Assembly: GCF_002885975.1 (NCBI RefSeq)
Contig: NZ_POSP01000004.1
Coordinates: 372,001-436,000 of the forward strand
DNA from: Paucibacter aquatile
Lineage (GTDB): Bacteria > Pseudomonadota > Gammaproteobacteria > Burkholderiales > Burkholderiaceae_C
DNA: 64,000 nt
Direction of reading: 5' to 3'
Shown: positions 52,279-61,139 of the stretch, one piece after another
How the letters are laid out: the number at the start of each line of letters is the position of its first letter
How positions within the stretch are numbered: the first letter of the stretch is position 1
The notes under the pieces: generated by a model
Seen by the model: the letters and a program-made list of their open reading frames with translations, nothing else
What the model was told of the DNA's origin: nothing
Database searches by the model: none
Program-made: the position numbers and the translations under genes

Positions 52279-53148
52279 ATGAGCCATTCCCTGCGCCTGG
52301 AGGCGCCCACGCCGATCGAGTACTTTGCCGCGCTGGTGGCCGAGGATGCGGGCCTGAACCTGCTGGAGGCGGCCGCCTCGCTGGCGCAGGATGAGCACCC
52401 GGATCTGGATGTGCAGGCCGTCTTGTCCGAGGTGGATGCGCTGGGCTTGCGTCTGCGCCAGCGCCTGCCGGCCGATGCCTCGGCTCAGAGCAAGTTGCGC
52501 AGCCTGTGCCGCTACTTCTACGAAGAGCTGGGCTTTGCCGGCAACGTCAACAACTACTACGAGCGCGACAACAGCTTCATCCATCAGGTGCTGGCCACGC
52601 GGCGCGGCATCCCCATCAGCCTGGCCGTGGTTTTTCTGGAGCTGGCCACACAGCTGGGGCTGCGTGCGCAGGGCCTGGCCTTTCCCGGGCATTTCCTGGT
52701 GCGCATCAGCATGGGCAATGGCGAGCTCATCCTGGACCCGTTCACCGGCCAATCGCTGTCGCGCAGCCGGCTGGATGAAATGCTGCAGGCTTTTCGCGGC
52801 AGCACCGGCCTGCAGGGTGAGGTGGATCTGCCGGTGGACTTGTTCCTGCAGCCCACGCCACCGCGCGACATCCTGGCCCGCATGCTGCGCAATTTGAAAG
52901 AGATTCACCGTGCCGCCCAGGACTGGACCCGCTTGCTGGCGGTGCAGCAGCGCCTGGTGATCCTGCTGCCGCATTCGGCTCTGGAGCGACGGGATCGTGG
53001 CCTGGTGCTGGAGTCACTCGGCCATTGGCCGGCGGCGGCGGCGGACCTGGAGGCCTACCTGGCCCAGGAGCCCAAGGCGCTCGACGGCCCCGTGTTGCAG
53101 GAGCGGCTGGCGCGTCTGCGCGAGCGAGGCGGCCCGGCGCTGCATTGA
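52279..53148 (+). CDS. SirB1 family protein (transglutaminase-like plus TPR)
   Basis: The 289-residue cytoplasmic protein has the SirB1 N-terminal domain: LCRYFYEELGFAGNVNNYYERDNSF, RRGIPISLAVVFLELA and FPGHFLVRI with the conserved His. A C-terminal TPR-like region (MLRNLKEIHRAAQDWTRLLAV) follows. Its biochemical role is not settled. It starts 9 bp after murJ. Confidence 0.9.
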   Translation: MSHSLRLEAPTPIEYFAALVAEDAGLNLLEAAASLAQDEHPDLDVQAVLSEVDALGLRLRQRLPADASAQSKLRSLCRYFYEELGFAGNVNNYYERDNSFIHQVLATRRGIPISLAVVFLELATQLGLRAQGLAFPGHFLVRISMGNGELILDPFTGQSLSRSRLDEMLQAFRGSTGLQGEVDLPVDLFLQPTPPRDILARMLRNLKEIHRAAQDWTRLLAVQQRLVILLPHSALERRDRGLVLESLGHWPAAAADLEAYLAQEPKALDGPVLQERLARLRERGGPALH

Positions 53149-53321
53149 GGGCTGGCGATGAATTTCATGCCGGCGCACGCCTTTAGAATCGGGGCCGCCG
53201 TGAGCGAGCTGTTGGCTTGGGCTGACAGATTTTTGGCTTGCAGGGCACAGGCGTTTGCTGCCAGCTCGCATGGGGTGTGCATGAGGTATGAGGTGAACGT
53301 GGTCTTGGAGATGAACCGGTT

Positions 53322-54005
53322 TTGAAGCAGATCCCGCTTGCCATCGGCCCCGCGCCGATGTTCACCTTTGACAATTTCCTGCCCGGTGCCAACAGCGCGG
53401 CGTTGGCCCATCTGCAGTCGCTGCGCACCGGTTCGGTGGCGCCGCCGCCGGTCTTCCTCTGGGGTGTGCCCGGCTGCGGCAAGACCCATGTCCTGCGTGC
53501 CCTGGCCCACGCCTGGCAAGAGGCGGGCGCCCAGGTCGGCTGGTACGACGCCGACACGCCGCTGCCCTGGGAGCTGCCCAGCCAGCCCAGCCTTTTGCTG
53601 ATGGACGATTGCGAGCGCTTCGATGCGGGCCAGCAGCATGCCGCTTTTGCCCTGTTTGTCGAGGCGGCCACCCATGGCCTGGCCGTGGTGGCCAGCGGCA
53701 GCGCGCCGCCGGTCGATCTGGATTTGCGCGAGGACCTGCGCACCCGCCTCGGCTGGGGGCCCACCTTTGCCTTGCAGCCGCTGAGCGAGCAGGAGATGCG
53801 CGCCGCCCTGCGCCGCGAGGCCGACCGGCGCGGCATTTTGCTGGCCGATGAGGTGATCGATTATTTGTTGACCCGCTTTGCCCGTGATCTCAAGCACCTG
53901 ATGCGCTTGCTCGATCGTCTCGATGAATTTGCCCTGGCCGCCAAGCGCGCGGTCACGGTGCCCCTGTTGCGCCAGATGCTGGCCGATGAAGGAATGGCCG
54001 GATGA
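53322..54005 (+). CDS. hda: DnaA regulatory inactivator Hda-like protein
   Basis: The 227-residue AAA+ protein resembles Hda, which with the sliding clamp triggers ATP hydrolysis on DnaA. The N-terminal KQIPLAIGPAP contains a clamp-binding QxPLxI-type motif. Walker A is GVPGCGKTH, Walker B is LLLMDDCERF, and the sensor-2 end is LTRFARDLKHLMRLLDRLD. The start is TTG at 53322, chosen because the clamp-binding motif lies directly after it and the next ATG would remove it. It overlaps the next gene as ATGA. Confidence 0.9.
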   Translation: MKQIPLAIGPAPMFTFDNFLPGANSAALAHLQSLRTGSVAPPPVFLWGVPGCGKTHVLRALAHAWQEAGAQVGWYDADTPLPWELPSQPSLLLMDDCERFDAGQQHAAFALFVEAATHGLAVVASGSAPPVDLDLREDLRTRLGWGPTFALQPLSEQEMRAALRREADRRGILLADEVIDYLLTRFARDLKHLMRLLDRLDEFALAAKRAVTVPLLRQMLADEGMAG

Positions 54006-54688
54006 ATGCGCCTGCCCCGCAAGCCCTGACCCTGTTTGATCTCGACGGTACCCTGATCCCGAACGATTCTGACCATGCCTTCGGCAGCTTCATGGTCCAG
54101 ATCGGTTGGGCCGATGGCGCCGAATGGCAGGCGCGCAACGACGAGTTCTATGCCCAGTACCAGGCCGGCTGCCTGGATCTGAATGCCTACATCGAGTTCG
54201 CCACCTCGGTCTGGCGGCGCCGCCCAGCGGCTGAGGCCCTGGCTGCGCGTGAGCGCTTCATGGCCGAGGTGATGGCGCCCTTGATCGGTGACAATGCGCG
54301 GGCGCTGGTGCAGCGGCATGCCGACGCTGGTGACTTGCTGGCCATCGTCACCGCCACCAACGAGTTCGTCACGGCGCCGATTGCTGCGGCTTTTGGCGTG
54401 CCCCACCTGATCGCCGTGCGCCTGGAGCGCGACGGGCAGGGCCAGTGCACCGGGCGGATCGACGGCGTGCCGTCCTTCCAGGCCGGCAAGATCGAGCGCG
54501 TCCAGCAATGGCTGGCGGGCTTGGGACGACAATGGCAGGACTTCGAGCGCGTGAACTTCTACAGCGACTCGATCAACGATTTGCCGCTTCTGGAGCTGGT
54601 CAGCCACCCGGTGGCCACCAACCCGACGCCGGCCCTGGCGGACATCGCGTCCACCCGCGGCTGGCCCCAACTGAATCTGTTCGCATGA
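54002..54688 (+). CDS. HAD-IB family phosphatase (SerB-like)
   Basis: The 228-residue HAD hydrolase has motif I LFDLDGTLIPNDSD, motif II IVTATNEFVT, and motif III/IV region FYSDSINDLPLLELV. Members of this HAD-IB group dephosphorylate phosphoserine-like or other small phosphates; substrate is not certain. It lies between hda and pcnB with ATGA overlaps on both sides, a conserved arrangement in betaproteobacteria. Confidence 0.9.
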   Translation: MNAPAPQALTLFDLDGTLIPNDSDHAFGSFMVQIGWADGAEWQARNDEFYAQYQAGCLDLNAYIEFATSVWRRRPAAEALAARERFMAEVMAPLIGDNARALVQRHADAGDLLAIVTATNEFVTAPIAAAFGVPHLIAVRLERDGQGQCTGRIDGVPSFQAGKIERVQQWLAGLGRQWQDFERVNFYSDSINDLPLLELVSHPVATNPTPALADIASTRGWPQLNLFA

Positions 54689-56316
54689 TCAAAAAATTCA
54701 TAGACAAGCTGCTGGGCAAGCCCTCCGCGGGCAAGGCCGCCAAGGCACCCAAGGAAGCGAAGACCGGCCATGGCTCGCTCGGCAAGCGGGTCGAGGTGGG
54801 CGTTGAGGATCACGGCATCGACCCCAGCCTGCTTGACGAACGCGCGGTGCGCGTGGTCGAGACCCTGGCCAATGCGGGCTTCGAGGCCTATATCGTCGGC
54901 GGCGCGGTGCGCGACCTGCTGCTGGGCATGCGGCCCAAGGATTTCGATGTGGCGACCAATGCCACGCCCGAGCAGGTCAAGGGCTTGTTCCGCCGTGCCT
55001 TCATCATCGGCCGGCGCTTTCGCATCGTCCATGTGGTTTACGGTCGGGGTCGTGAACATGAGGTGATCGAGGTGTCGACCTTCCGCGCCTTGCTGGGCCA
55101 GGAATCGGCCGAGCAGGTCAGCGGCAACGAGAAGACCTCCAAGGCCGAACTGGCTGGCAAGAGCCATGTGGTGGACGCCGAAGGCCGCGTGCTGCGTGAC
55201 AACGTCTGGGGTCCGCAGATCGAGGATGCTGCCCGCCGCGACTTCACCGTCAACGCCCTCTACTACGACCCGCAGCGTCAGCTGGTGGTTGATTACCACG
55301 GCGGCCTGGCCGATGCAAAGCAGCGCGTGCTGCGCATGATTGGCGACCCGGAAGCCCGCTATCGTGAAGACCCGGTGCGCATCATCCGTGCCGTGCGTTT
55401 TGCCGCCAAGCTGGGCTTCGAGCTCGAACCCAAGACCCGTGCGCCCATCCAGGCCAGCGCGGCTTTGCTCAGCAATGTGCCGATTTCGCGCATGTTCGAC
55501 GAGATGATCAAGCTGCTGCAGACTGGCCACTCCCTGGCCAGCCTGGAGTCGCTGCGCAAGCTGGGCCTGGCACGCGGGGTGTTCCCGGTGCTGGATGCCA
55601 TGCTGACCGAATCGGGCGAGCTGCCGGCCGGCATGCGCGGCGATTTTGTGCGCATGGCTTTTGAGGATACCGACCTGCGCGTGCGCGAAGGCCGTGGTGT
55701 CTCGCCCAGCTTCATGCTGGCCTGCATGTTGTGGTTCGAGGTGCTGGAACGCTGGAATCGCCTGCGCGAAGCCGGCGAACCGGTCGTGCCGGCCTTGCAG
55801 CAGGCCATCGACACGGTCTTCGACGCCCGCATCGGCGATATTTCCGGCCGCGGCAAGCTGGCCACCGATATGCGCGAGATCTGGATGATGCAGCCGCGCT
55901 TCGAGCGCCGCAGCGGCAGCGGGGTCTACACCTTGATCGAACAGCCGCGCTACCGCGCCGGCTTTGACTTCCTGCGCCTGCGTGCCGATGCCGGCGAGAT
56001 CGAGCCGGCCCTGGCCGATTGGTGGGAAGACTTTGCCCTGGGCAGCGACGACGAGCGCGAAGCCTTGCTGGAAGACGTGCGCGAGCTGGAGAAGCAGCAG
56101 CGCCGCGCCGCCAAGACCCATCAGCTGCCGCGCAAGGAGGGCATAGGCCCGGTGGGCGCGCCCGATGATGTGGCCGAGGCCTTGTCCGAAGGCAAGGCGC
56201 CGGCCAAAAAGCGACGTCGCCGCCGCAAGCCGGCCTCGCAGCGCGGAGGCGCTGAGGGCGGAGCGACGGCATCGGGCGGCGAGGGCGGTGAGGGTGGCTC
56301 GGGCGGTGAGGCCTGA
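54685..56316 (+). CDS. pcnB: Poly(A) polymerase I
   Basis: The 543-residue nucleotidyltransferase adds poly(A) tails to RNA and promotes decay. It has AYIVGGAVRDLLLGMRPKDFDVAT with the G-G and DxD catalytic motifs, RRDFTVNALYYD, and EDPVRIIRAVRFAAKL. The C-terminal tail (from about residue 490) is basic then Gly/Glu-rich, likely disordered RNA-binding. The ATG at 54685 overlaps the HAD gene (ATGA); the frame is open upstream inside that gene. Confidence 0.95.
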   Translation: MIKKFIDKLLGKPSAGKAAKAPKEAKTGHGSLGKRVEVGVEDHGIDPSLLDERAVRVVETLANAGFEAYIVGGAVRDLLLGMRPKDFDVATNATPEQVKGLFRRAFIIGRRFRIVHVVYGRGREHEVIEVSTFRALLGQESAEQVSGNEKTSKAELAGKSHVVDAEGRVLRDNVWGPQIEDAARRDFTVNALYYDPQRQLVVDYHGGLADAKQRVLRMIGDPEARYREDPVRIIRAVRFAAKLGFELEPKTRAPIQASAALLSNVPISRMFDEMIKLLQTGHSLASLESLRKLGLARGVFPVLDAMLTESGELPAGMRGDFVRMAFEDTDLRVREGRGVSPSFMLACMLWFEVLERWNRLREAGEPVVPALQQAIDTVFDARIGDISGRGKLATDMREIWMMQPRFERRSGSGVYTLIEQPRYRAGFDFLRLRADAGEIEPALADWWEDFALGSDDEREALLEDVRELEKQQRRAAKTHQLPRKEGIGPVGAPDDVAEALSEGKAPAKKRRRRRKPASQRGGAEGGATASGGEGGEGGSGGEA

Positions 56317-56857
56317 GTCCTTGGCCTCTGCGGGTGTGCAGGGCTCAGCCGCTGAGGTTTTCGTCGGCCTGGGTGCCAATCTCGGGGATCTGGCGGCCAC
56401 GCTGAACGCCGCACTGGCCGAGTTGGCGGCCTTGCCGCAGACGCAGTTGCAGGCTGTGTCCAGCGCCTACCGCAGCGCGCCGGTGGAGGCGGGTGGGCCG
56501 GATTTCCTCAATGCGGTCGCTCGACTGCATACCGGGCTGTCGCCCTTGGAATTGCTGGATGCGCTGCAGGCCATCGAGCTGCGTCATGGCCGCGAGCGGC
56601 CTTTCGTCAATGCGCCGCGCACCTTGGATCTGGATCTGCTCAGCCATGGCGGCCAGAGCCTGGATCTGCCGCGCCTGCGCTTGCCGCACCCGCGCCTGCA
56701 TCAGCGAGCTTTTGTCCTGCGGCCCTTGATCGAGCTGGCGCCCGAGCTGCGCCTGCCGGGCCTGCAGCGCTTGGATTCGTATCTGGCGGGCGTTCAGGGC
56801 CAGGTCATCGAATGCCTGGGTCCGATCCTGAGCGACCGGAAAGGCGTCCCATGCTGA
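56306..56857 (+). CDS. folK: 2-amino-4-hydroxy-6-hydroxymethyldihydropteridine pyrophosphokinase
   Basis: The HPPK enzyme of folate synthesis. Characteristic segments are VFVGLGANLGD, SSAYRSAPVEAGGPDFLNAV, RPFVNAPRTLDLDLL (metal-binding DxD) and LPHPRLHQRAFVLRPL. I take the GTG at 56306 as start (183 residues, overlapping pcnB by 11 bp); a GTG at 56336 would also leave the whole domain. It overlaps the next gene by 7 bp. Confidence 0.92.
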   Translation: MRPESLASAGVQGSAAEVFVGLGANLGDLAATLNAALAELAALPQTQLQAVSSAYRSAPVEAGGPDFLNAVARLHTGLSPLELLDALQAIELRHGRERPFVNAPRTLDLDLLSHGGQSLDLPRLRLPHPRLHQRAFVLRPLIELAPELRLPGLQRLDSYLAGVQGQVIECLGPILSDRKGVPC

Positions 56858-57207
56858 GCAGTCTTGCGGGTTGGCAGACCCTGGGTCTGCTGCTGCTGTC
56901 GAATCTCTTCATGACGGTGGCCTGGTACGGCCACCTCAAGAACATGGCGTCCAAGCCCTGGTGGATCGCGGCACTCCTGAGCTGGGGCATTGCCCTGTTC
57001 GAGTACCTGCTGCAGGTGCCAGCCAACCGCATCGGCTACGGCGCCGGCTTCAGCCTGGCCCAGCTCAAGATCACGCAGGAGGTGATCACCTTGGCGGTCT
57101 TTGTGCCGTTTTCGGTGATCTACATGGGTCAGCCCTTCAAGTCCGATTTCATCTGGGCCGGTCTGTGCCTGATGGGCGCGGTCTATTTCATCTTCCGCGG
57201 CCCCTGA
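56851..57207 (+). CDS. DMT family (DUF486) small membrane protein
   Basis: The 118-residue protein has four predicted membrane helices and matches the DUF486 group: LFMTVAWYGHLKN, FEYLLQVPANRIGYGAGF and FSLAQLKITQEVITLAVFVP. It is related in fold to small drug/metabolite transporters. The substrate is unknown. The ATG at 56851 overlaps folK. Confidence 0.88.
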   Translation: MLSSLAGWQTLGLLLLSNLFMTVAWYGHLKNMASKPWWIAALLSWGIALFEYLLQVPANRIGYGAGFSLAQLKITQEVITLAVFVPFSVIYMGQPFKSDFIWAGLCLMGAVYFIFRGP

Positions 57208-57228
57208 TCGGGCCGGTTTGATGGGCGC

Positions 57229-57723
57229 TCAGCGGCTGCTGCTTGGGTCCTGGCTGATTTCCTGCGCCGCCTCGACCTGGGTTTCGAAGTAGCGCTGGGC
57301 GCTGAAGGCGATGGTGGTCATCAGCGAAATGCCGCCAAGGAACACGCAAGCCACCACCCCGATGACGGCACCCCAGCCGCTGGGTCGGCTGGCCCGGCCG
57401 CCGTTGTGCTGGGCATCCCATTTCTCGTCCGAGCTCAGGCCGTAGACGATGCCGCAAATCATGGCATTGACCAGCATCAGGCCCAGCAAGGGCATCAGCA
57501 CCCAGCTCAGGCGGTCGTCCTGGCCCAGCAATTCCATGCGCTGCAGGCCGTAGAGGCCCAGCAGGGTCGGCCAGGGGTGCAGCCAGGCCAGGCGGTCGCC
57601 GAAGCCGTAGAGGTAGAAGCGGTGCAGGCCCAGGCTGCCAAGCACCAGGGCCAGCCAGGTGGCCAGGGTCTTGGATTTGTGCGCGCCGCTCGGGCTTGCG
57701 TCAGTCGGCTTCAACTCGCTCAT
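57229..57723 (-). CDS. TM2 domain membrane protein
   Basis: The 164-residue protein has KTLATWLALVLGSLGLHRFYLYG, the TM2-domain pattern of a helix, short loop with HRFY and a second helix, followed by two more hydrophobic stretches. Function unknown. The ATG at 57723 overlaps the upstream GNAT gene (ATGA). Confidence 0.78.
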   Translation of the reverse strand: MSELKPTDASPSGAHKSKTLATWLALVLGSLGLHRFYLYGFGDRLAWLHPWPTLLGLYGLQRMELLGQDDRLSWVLMPLLGLMLVNAMICGIVYGLSSDEKWDAQHNGGRASRPSGWGAVIGVVACVFLGGISLMTTIAFSAQRYFETQVEAAQEISQDPSSSR

Positions 57724-58274
57724 TCCGGGCTCCCGCTGTCGCCCAGGCCGAGCTGGCGCTGCATCAGGATGACGTCCAGCCAGCGGCCGAATTTCCAGCC
57801 CGCGCTCTTTAGCACCCCGGTGTCCTGAAAGCCCAGGGCCCGGTGCAGGCCGATGGAGCCCAGGTTCTCGGCATCGCCGATCACGGCCAACATCTGGCGC
57901 GCACCCAGCGCCTCGCAACGAGCGATCAGCTCGGCCAGCAGCAGGCTGCCGATGCCTTGGCCCTGGCTGTCCTGGTGCAGGTAGATCGAGTCCTCCAGGC
58001 AGAAGCGGTAGGCCATGCGCGGGCGGAAGTAATTGGCGTAGGCGTAGCCCAGGATCTGGCCTTCGCGCTCGGCCACCAGCCAGGGCAGGCCGCGGCTCAG
58101 CACCTCGGCGCGGCGGCGGCTCATTTCGGCTGTGTCGGGGATCTCGGTCTCAAACGTGCCGGTGCCGTGCGCCACGGCATGGGCGTAAATGGCCTGAATG
58201 GCGGGGATGTCGGCGTCGGTGCTGGGGCGCAGCAGGGTCGCGCTGGCGGGATTCGTGTTTTTTTCTGTGCTCAT
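57720..58274 (-). CDS. GNAT family N-acetyltransferase (phosphinothricin acetyltransferase-like)
   Basis: The 184-residue protein has the features of the Pat/YncA group: IYAHAVAHGTGTFETEIP near the start, SIYLHQDSQGQGIGSLLL with the acetyl-CoA-binding Q-x-x-G-x-G/A loop, and GFQDTGVLKSAGWKFGRWLDVILMQR at the end. Members acetylate phosphinothricin, methionine sulfoximine or amino acids; which one is not decided here. It is divergent from rpsP. Confidence 0.88.
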   Translation of the reverse strand: MSTEKNTNPASATLLRPSTDADIPAIQAIYAHAVAHGTGTFETEIPDTAEMSRRRAEVLSRGLPWLVAEREGQILGYAYANYFRPRMAYRFCLEDSIYLHQDSQGQGIGSLLLAELIARCEALGARQMLAVIGDAENLGSIGLHRALGFQDTGVLKSAGWKFGRWLDVILMQRQLGLGDSGSPE

Positions 58275-58592
58275 ATCTCTGTTGATCCTTGGCGCCGAGT
58301 TTATAATGCTGGGTTTTGGCCTTGGTCGAACTGGTTGGTTGGAGCGTGCGCTTGGGTGATGTCCATCACCGCGGGGCGTTCGCGAAGGCGGTCGGTGCGG
58401 CGTATCTACAGGGCCAGTCACGGCAGAAGGTGTTCAGCAGCAAAGCTGGCAGCGCATTGTGCAGTGCATTCCTCCGGGGTGCGCTCAAGGTGCGAGGCAA
58501 GGCTGGTGTTTGATGTAGCCCGAGGCCACCCCGATCTACTCGCCCTGAGTGTCTCCTGGTGCGATGGATGCAATAGATTCATAGGAAACATC
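58275..58592 (+). promoter_or_regulatory. rpsP upstream region with a TATAAT element
   Basis: This 318-bp gap holds TATAAT at 58302-58307, far upstream of rpsP. A consensus -35 at normal spacing is weak (CTGTTG at 17 bp). It leaves a leader of about 280 nt. I see no gene in it. AGGAAAC just before 58593 is the rpsP ribosome site. Confidence 0.4.
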
Positions 58593-58844
58593 ATGGTTGT
58601 TATTCGTCTGGCTCGCGGCGGCTCCAAGAAGCGCCCCTTCTACAACATCGTCGTGGCCAACAGCCGCCAGCGTCGTGACGGCCGCTTCATCGAGAAGGTC
58701 GGCTTCTACAACCCGGTCGCTTCGGGTGCTGCTGAGTCCCTGCGCGTTGCGCTGGACCGCGTCAGCTACTGGACCGGCGTGGGCGCCCAGCTGTCGCTCA
58801 CCGTCGAGCGTCTGGTGACCGAAGCCAAGAAGGCCGCGGTCTAA
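58593..58844 (+). CDS. rpsP: 30S ribosomal protein S16
   Basis: The 83-residue protein opens MVVIRLARGGSKKRPFYNIV and has RRDGRFIEKVGFYNP, diagnostic for S16. It is the first gene of rpsP-rimM-trmD-rplS; its stop is immediately followed by the rimM ATG. Confidence 0.97.
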   Translation: MVVIRLARGGSKKRPFYNIVVANSRQRRDGRFIEKVGFYNPVASGAAESLRVALDRVSYWTGVGAQLSLTVERLVTEAKKAAV

Positions 58845-59471
58845 ATGTCGAGAACACCCGCCTCCGATTCGCGCGCTCCCGCCAGCACCGGCTCCGAAGA
58901 GCTGGCCTGGCCTGAGGACGCGGTGGAAGTCGGGTGCATTCTGGACGCCTGGGGTGTCAAAGGCTGGTTCAAGGTGCAAGCCTATTCCAGCGATGCCCAG
59001 GCTCTGTTCTCCTCGCGGCGCTGGTTCCTCCGTGCGCCCGAGGGCAACGCGCCGGCGGTGGTCAAGGTCAACAAGCCTTTGCCCCGCCTGCTCAAGATTC
59101 TCTCGATCCGCGAACATGGCGAGGGCCTGGTGGCCAACGCCCAGGACTGCGCGGATCGCAATGCGGCCGAAGCCTTGCGCGGCGCCCGCATCTTCATCTC
59201 CCGCTCGGCCTTCCCGGCGGCGGACCCGGATGAGTACTACTGGGTCGACCTGATCGGCCTGTCGGTGGTCAATCGCCAGGGCGAAACCCTGGGCGAGGTG
59301 CTGGGTCTGATCGATGCCGGCCCGCACAGCGTGCTGCGCATTGCACCGCCCGGTCTGAGCGCGCCCATCAAGCCCGATCAAGAGCGCCTGCTTCCCTTCG
59401 TTTCCGCCTACGTGGACGATGTCGATCTGGAGCAGCGCATCATCACCGTGGACTGGGGTCTGGACTACTGA
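58845..59471 (+). CDS. rimM: 16S rRNA processing protein RimM
   Basis: The 208-residue protein has an N-terminal RimM domain (GCILDAWGVKGWFKVQAYS) and a C-terminal PRC-barrel (YYWVDLIGLSVVNRQGETLG). It binds S19 and helps mature the 30S head. It starts directly at the rpsP stop. Confidence 0.95.
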   Translation: MSRTPASDSRAPASTGSEELAWPEDAVEVGCILDAWGVKGWFKVQAYSSDAQALFSSRRWFLRAPEGNAPAVVKVNKPLPRLLKILSIREHGEGLVANAQDCADRNAAEALRGARIFISRSAFPAADPDEYYWVDLIGLSVVNRQGETLGEVLGLIDAGPHSVLRIAPPGLSAPIKPDQERLLPFVSAYVDDVDLEQRIITVDWGLDY

Positions 59472-59560
59472 GCCCAGGCGGCGCGCTTTGATGCTTCAGC
59501 CGCCTGCTTTGTGCCTCGGTTTTCCTCCCGGCCACCGTCTTTCTTTGCGCACCCTTCCTC

Positions 59561-60358
59561 ATGCGCTTTGACATCCTGACCCTGTTCCCCGAGCTCTTTG
59601 GCCCGCATATGAGCCAGGGGGTGACGCGGCGCGCTTTCGAGAGCCGCCAGGTTGATGTCCATCTCTGGCAGCTGCGCGATTTCGCGAGCGACAACTACCG
59701 CCGTGTTGACGACCGCCCCTTTGGCGGCGGCCCGGGCATGGTGATGCTGGCGGAGCCGCTCGAGCGTGCGCTCGCCGCGGCCAAGGTGGCGCGGGTGGAG
59801 GCGCTGGCGGATGGTGCGGTCGACACGCCGCCCGCCATCATTCATTTCAGCCCCACCGGCCGGCGCATGGACCAGGCCCTGGTGCAGGAGCTGGCGCGTG
59901 GGCCCGGCGCCGTGCTGCTGTGTGGCCGCTACGAAGGCATGGATCAGCGTTTTCTCGACCGCCATGTCACGCTGGAAATCAGCCTTGGCGATTTCGTGCT
60001 TTCGGGTGGTGAGTTGCCCGCCCTGGCCTTGCTCGACGCCGTCGCGCGCCTGCAGGATGGTGTGCTGGGCGATGCCCAGTCGCATGTGCAGGACAGTTTT
60101 TCCGACGGCCTGCTCGATTGCCCGCACTACAGCCGCCCCGAGGTCCTGACCGGCCTGCCGGGCCAGACCGAAGACCTGCCGGTGCCGGCGGTGCTGATGT
60201 CCGGCCACCATGCCCAGATCGCGCGCTGGCGCCGCGAGCGCTCGCTCGAGCTGACCCAGCGCCGCCGCCCCGATTTGATCCTGGCCGCGCGTGCTGCAGG
60301 CCGCCTGAGCAAGGCGGACGAGCGCTTTCTGGCTCAGCTGCCTGCAGAAGTACGCTGA
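59561..60358 (+). CDS. trmD: tRNA (guanine-N1)-methyltransferase
   Basis: The 265-residue SPOUT methyltransferase makes m1G37 in tRNA using S-adenosylmethionine. It opens MRFDILTLFPELF and shows DDRPFGGGPGMVM, LLCGRYEGMDQRFLDRHV and ISLGDFVLSGGELPAL, the knot-forming residues. It is third in the ribosomal operon, 89 bp after rimM. Confidence 0.97.
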   Translation: MRFDILTLFPELFGPHMSQGVTRRAFESRQVDVHLWQLRDFASDNYRRVDDRPFGGGPGMVMLAEPLERALAAAKVARVEALADGAVDTPPAIIHFSPTGRRMDQALVQELARGPGAVLLCGRYEGMDQRFLDRHVTLEISLGDFVLSGGELPALALLDAVARLQDGVLGDAQSHVQDSFSDGLLDCPHYSRPEVLTGLPGQTEDLPVPAVLMSGHHAQIARWRRERSLELTQRRRPDLILAARAAGRLSKADERFLAQLPAEVR

Positions 60359-60440
60359 GCCGCGGCTTCTGGGAGGGCGCCGGCGTGGCCCAGTGGCGCC
60401 ATGGCGGCAGGCATCTTGAGCGGCTCTAGCGGGCTGGCCC

Positions 60441-60470
60441 TTGGTGAATCGGTGCTGAGCGGGCTATAAT
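60441..60470 (+). promoter_or_regulatory. Promoter ahead of rplS
   Basis: TTGGTG (60441-60446), an 18-bp spacer and a perfect TATAAT (60465-60470) lie in the 301-bp trmD-rplS gap, giving rplS its own transcript with a leader of roughly 180 nt. I see no gene in the leader. Confidence 0.6.
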
Positions 60471-60659
60471 GGCGGGCTGTCCGATCCTCTGGCGGGTCGA
60501 ACGGGGGTAGAGCTGCTTGCCTTGGCCAGCAGCAACACTCTCACACAGCCGTGAAGCCCAGGTTGCAAGACCTGTTTTCATCGGCGCTATTTCAGCAGTC
60601 TTGGTGCGTCGAGTGACGTGTCCGAGCATCGTCGCCGCCACGATCATTTGGAGAACCTC

Positions 60660-61013
60660 ATGGACTTGATCCAAACCCTTGAGCAAGAAGAAATTGCTCG
60701 CCTGAACAAGAACTTTCCGTCGTTCGCCCCTGGCGACACCGTGATCGTCAGCGTCAACGTCGTTGAAGGCACCCGCAAGCGCGTGCAGGCATTCGAAGGC
60801 GTCGTGATTGCCAAGCGCAACCGCGGCCTGAATTCCGGCTTCATCGTGCGCAAGATCTCCAACGGTGAGGGCGTGGAGCGTACGTTCCAGCTGTACAGCC
60901 CGCTGATCGCTTCGATCGAAGTGAAGCGTCGCGGTGATGTGCGCCGTGCCAAGCTGTACTACCTGCGTGATCGTTCGGGCAAGTCGGCTCGTATCAAGGA
61001 AAAGTTGGGCTGA
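60660..61013 (+). CDS. rplS: 50S ribosomal protein L19
   Basis: The 117-residue protein has FAPGDTVIVSVNVVEGTRKR, FEGVVIAKRNRGLNSGF and KLYYLRDRSGKSARIKEKL, the L19 signature. The ATG at 60660 has GGAG eight bases upstream; an in-frame ATG at 60618 lacks homology. A terminator follows. Confidence 0.97.
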   Translation: MDLIQTLEQEEIARLNKNFPSFAPGDTVIVSVNVVEGTRKRVQAFEGVVIAKRNRGLNSGFIVRKISNGEGVERTFQLYSPLIASIEVKRRGDVRRAKLYYLRDRSGKSARIKEKLG

Positions 61014-61042
61014 TCTGGCGCTTGCCAGGTTTCCCTGCGAGA

Positions 61043-61067
61043 AAGCCGCCTTCGGGCGGCTTTTTTT
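61043..61067 (+). terminator. Rho-independent terminator after rplS
   Basis: AAGCCGCC (61043-61050), loop TTCG, GGCGGCTT (61055-61062) and a run of T to 61067, 30 bp after the rplS stop. Confidence 0.92.
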
Positions 61068-61139
61068 ATGCCCCATCGGCTCAGCCACGAGCGAGCTGTA
61101 CCCCGGGGCGGGGTGCTGCCAAAGCTATGCTTGCCCACC

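Noticed and set aside
53149..53321. TAGAAT at 53184 as an hda promoter
   Set aside because: No acceptable -35 element lies at 16-18 bp, so I do not list it.
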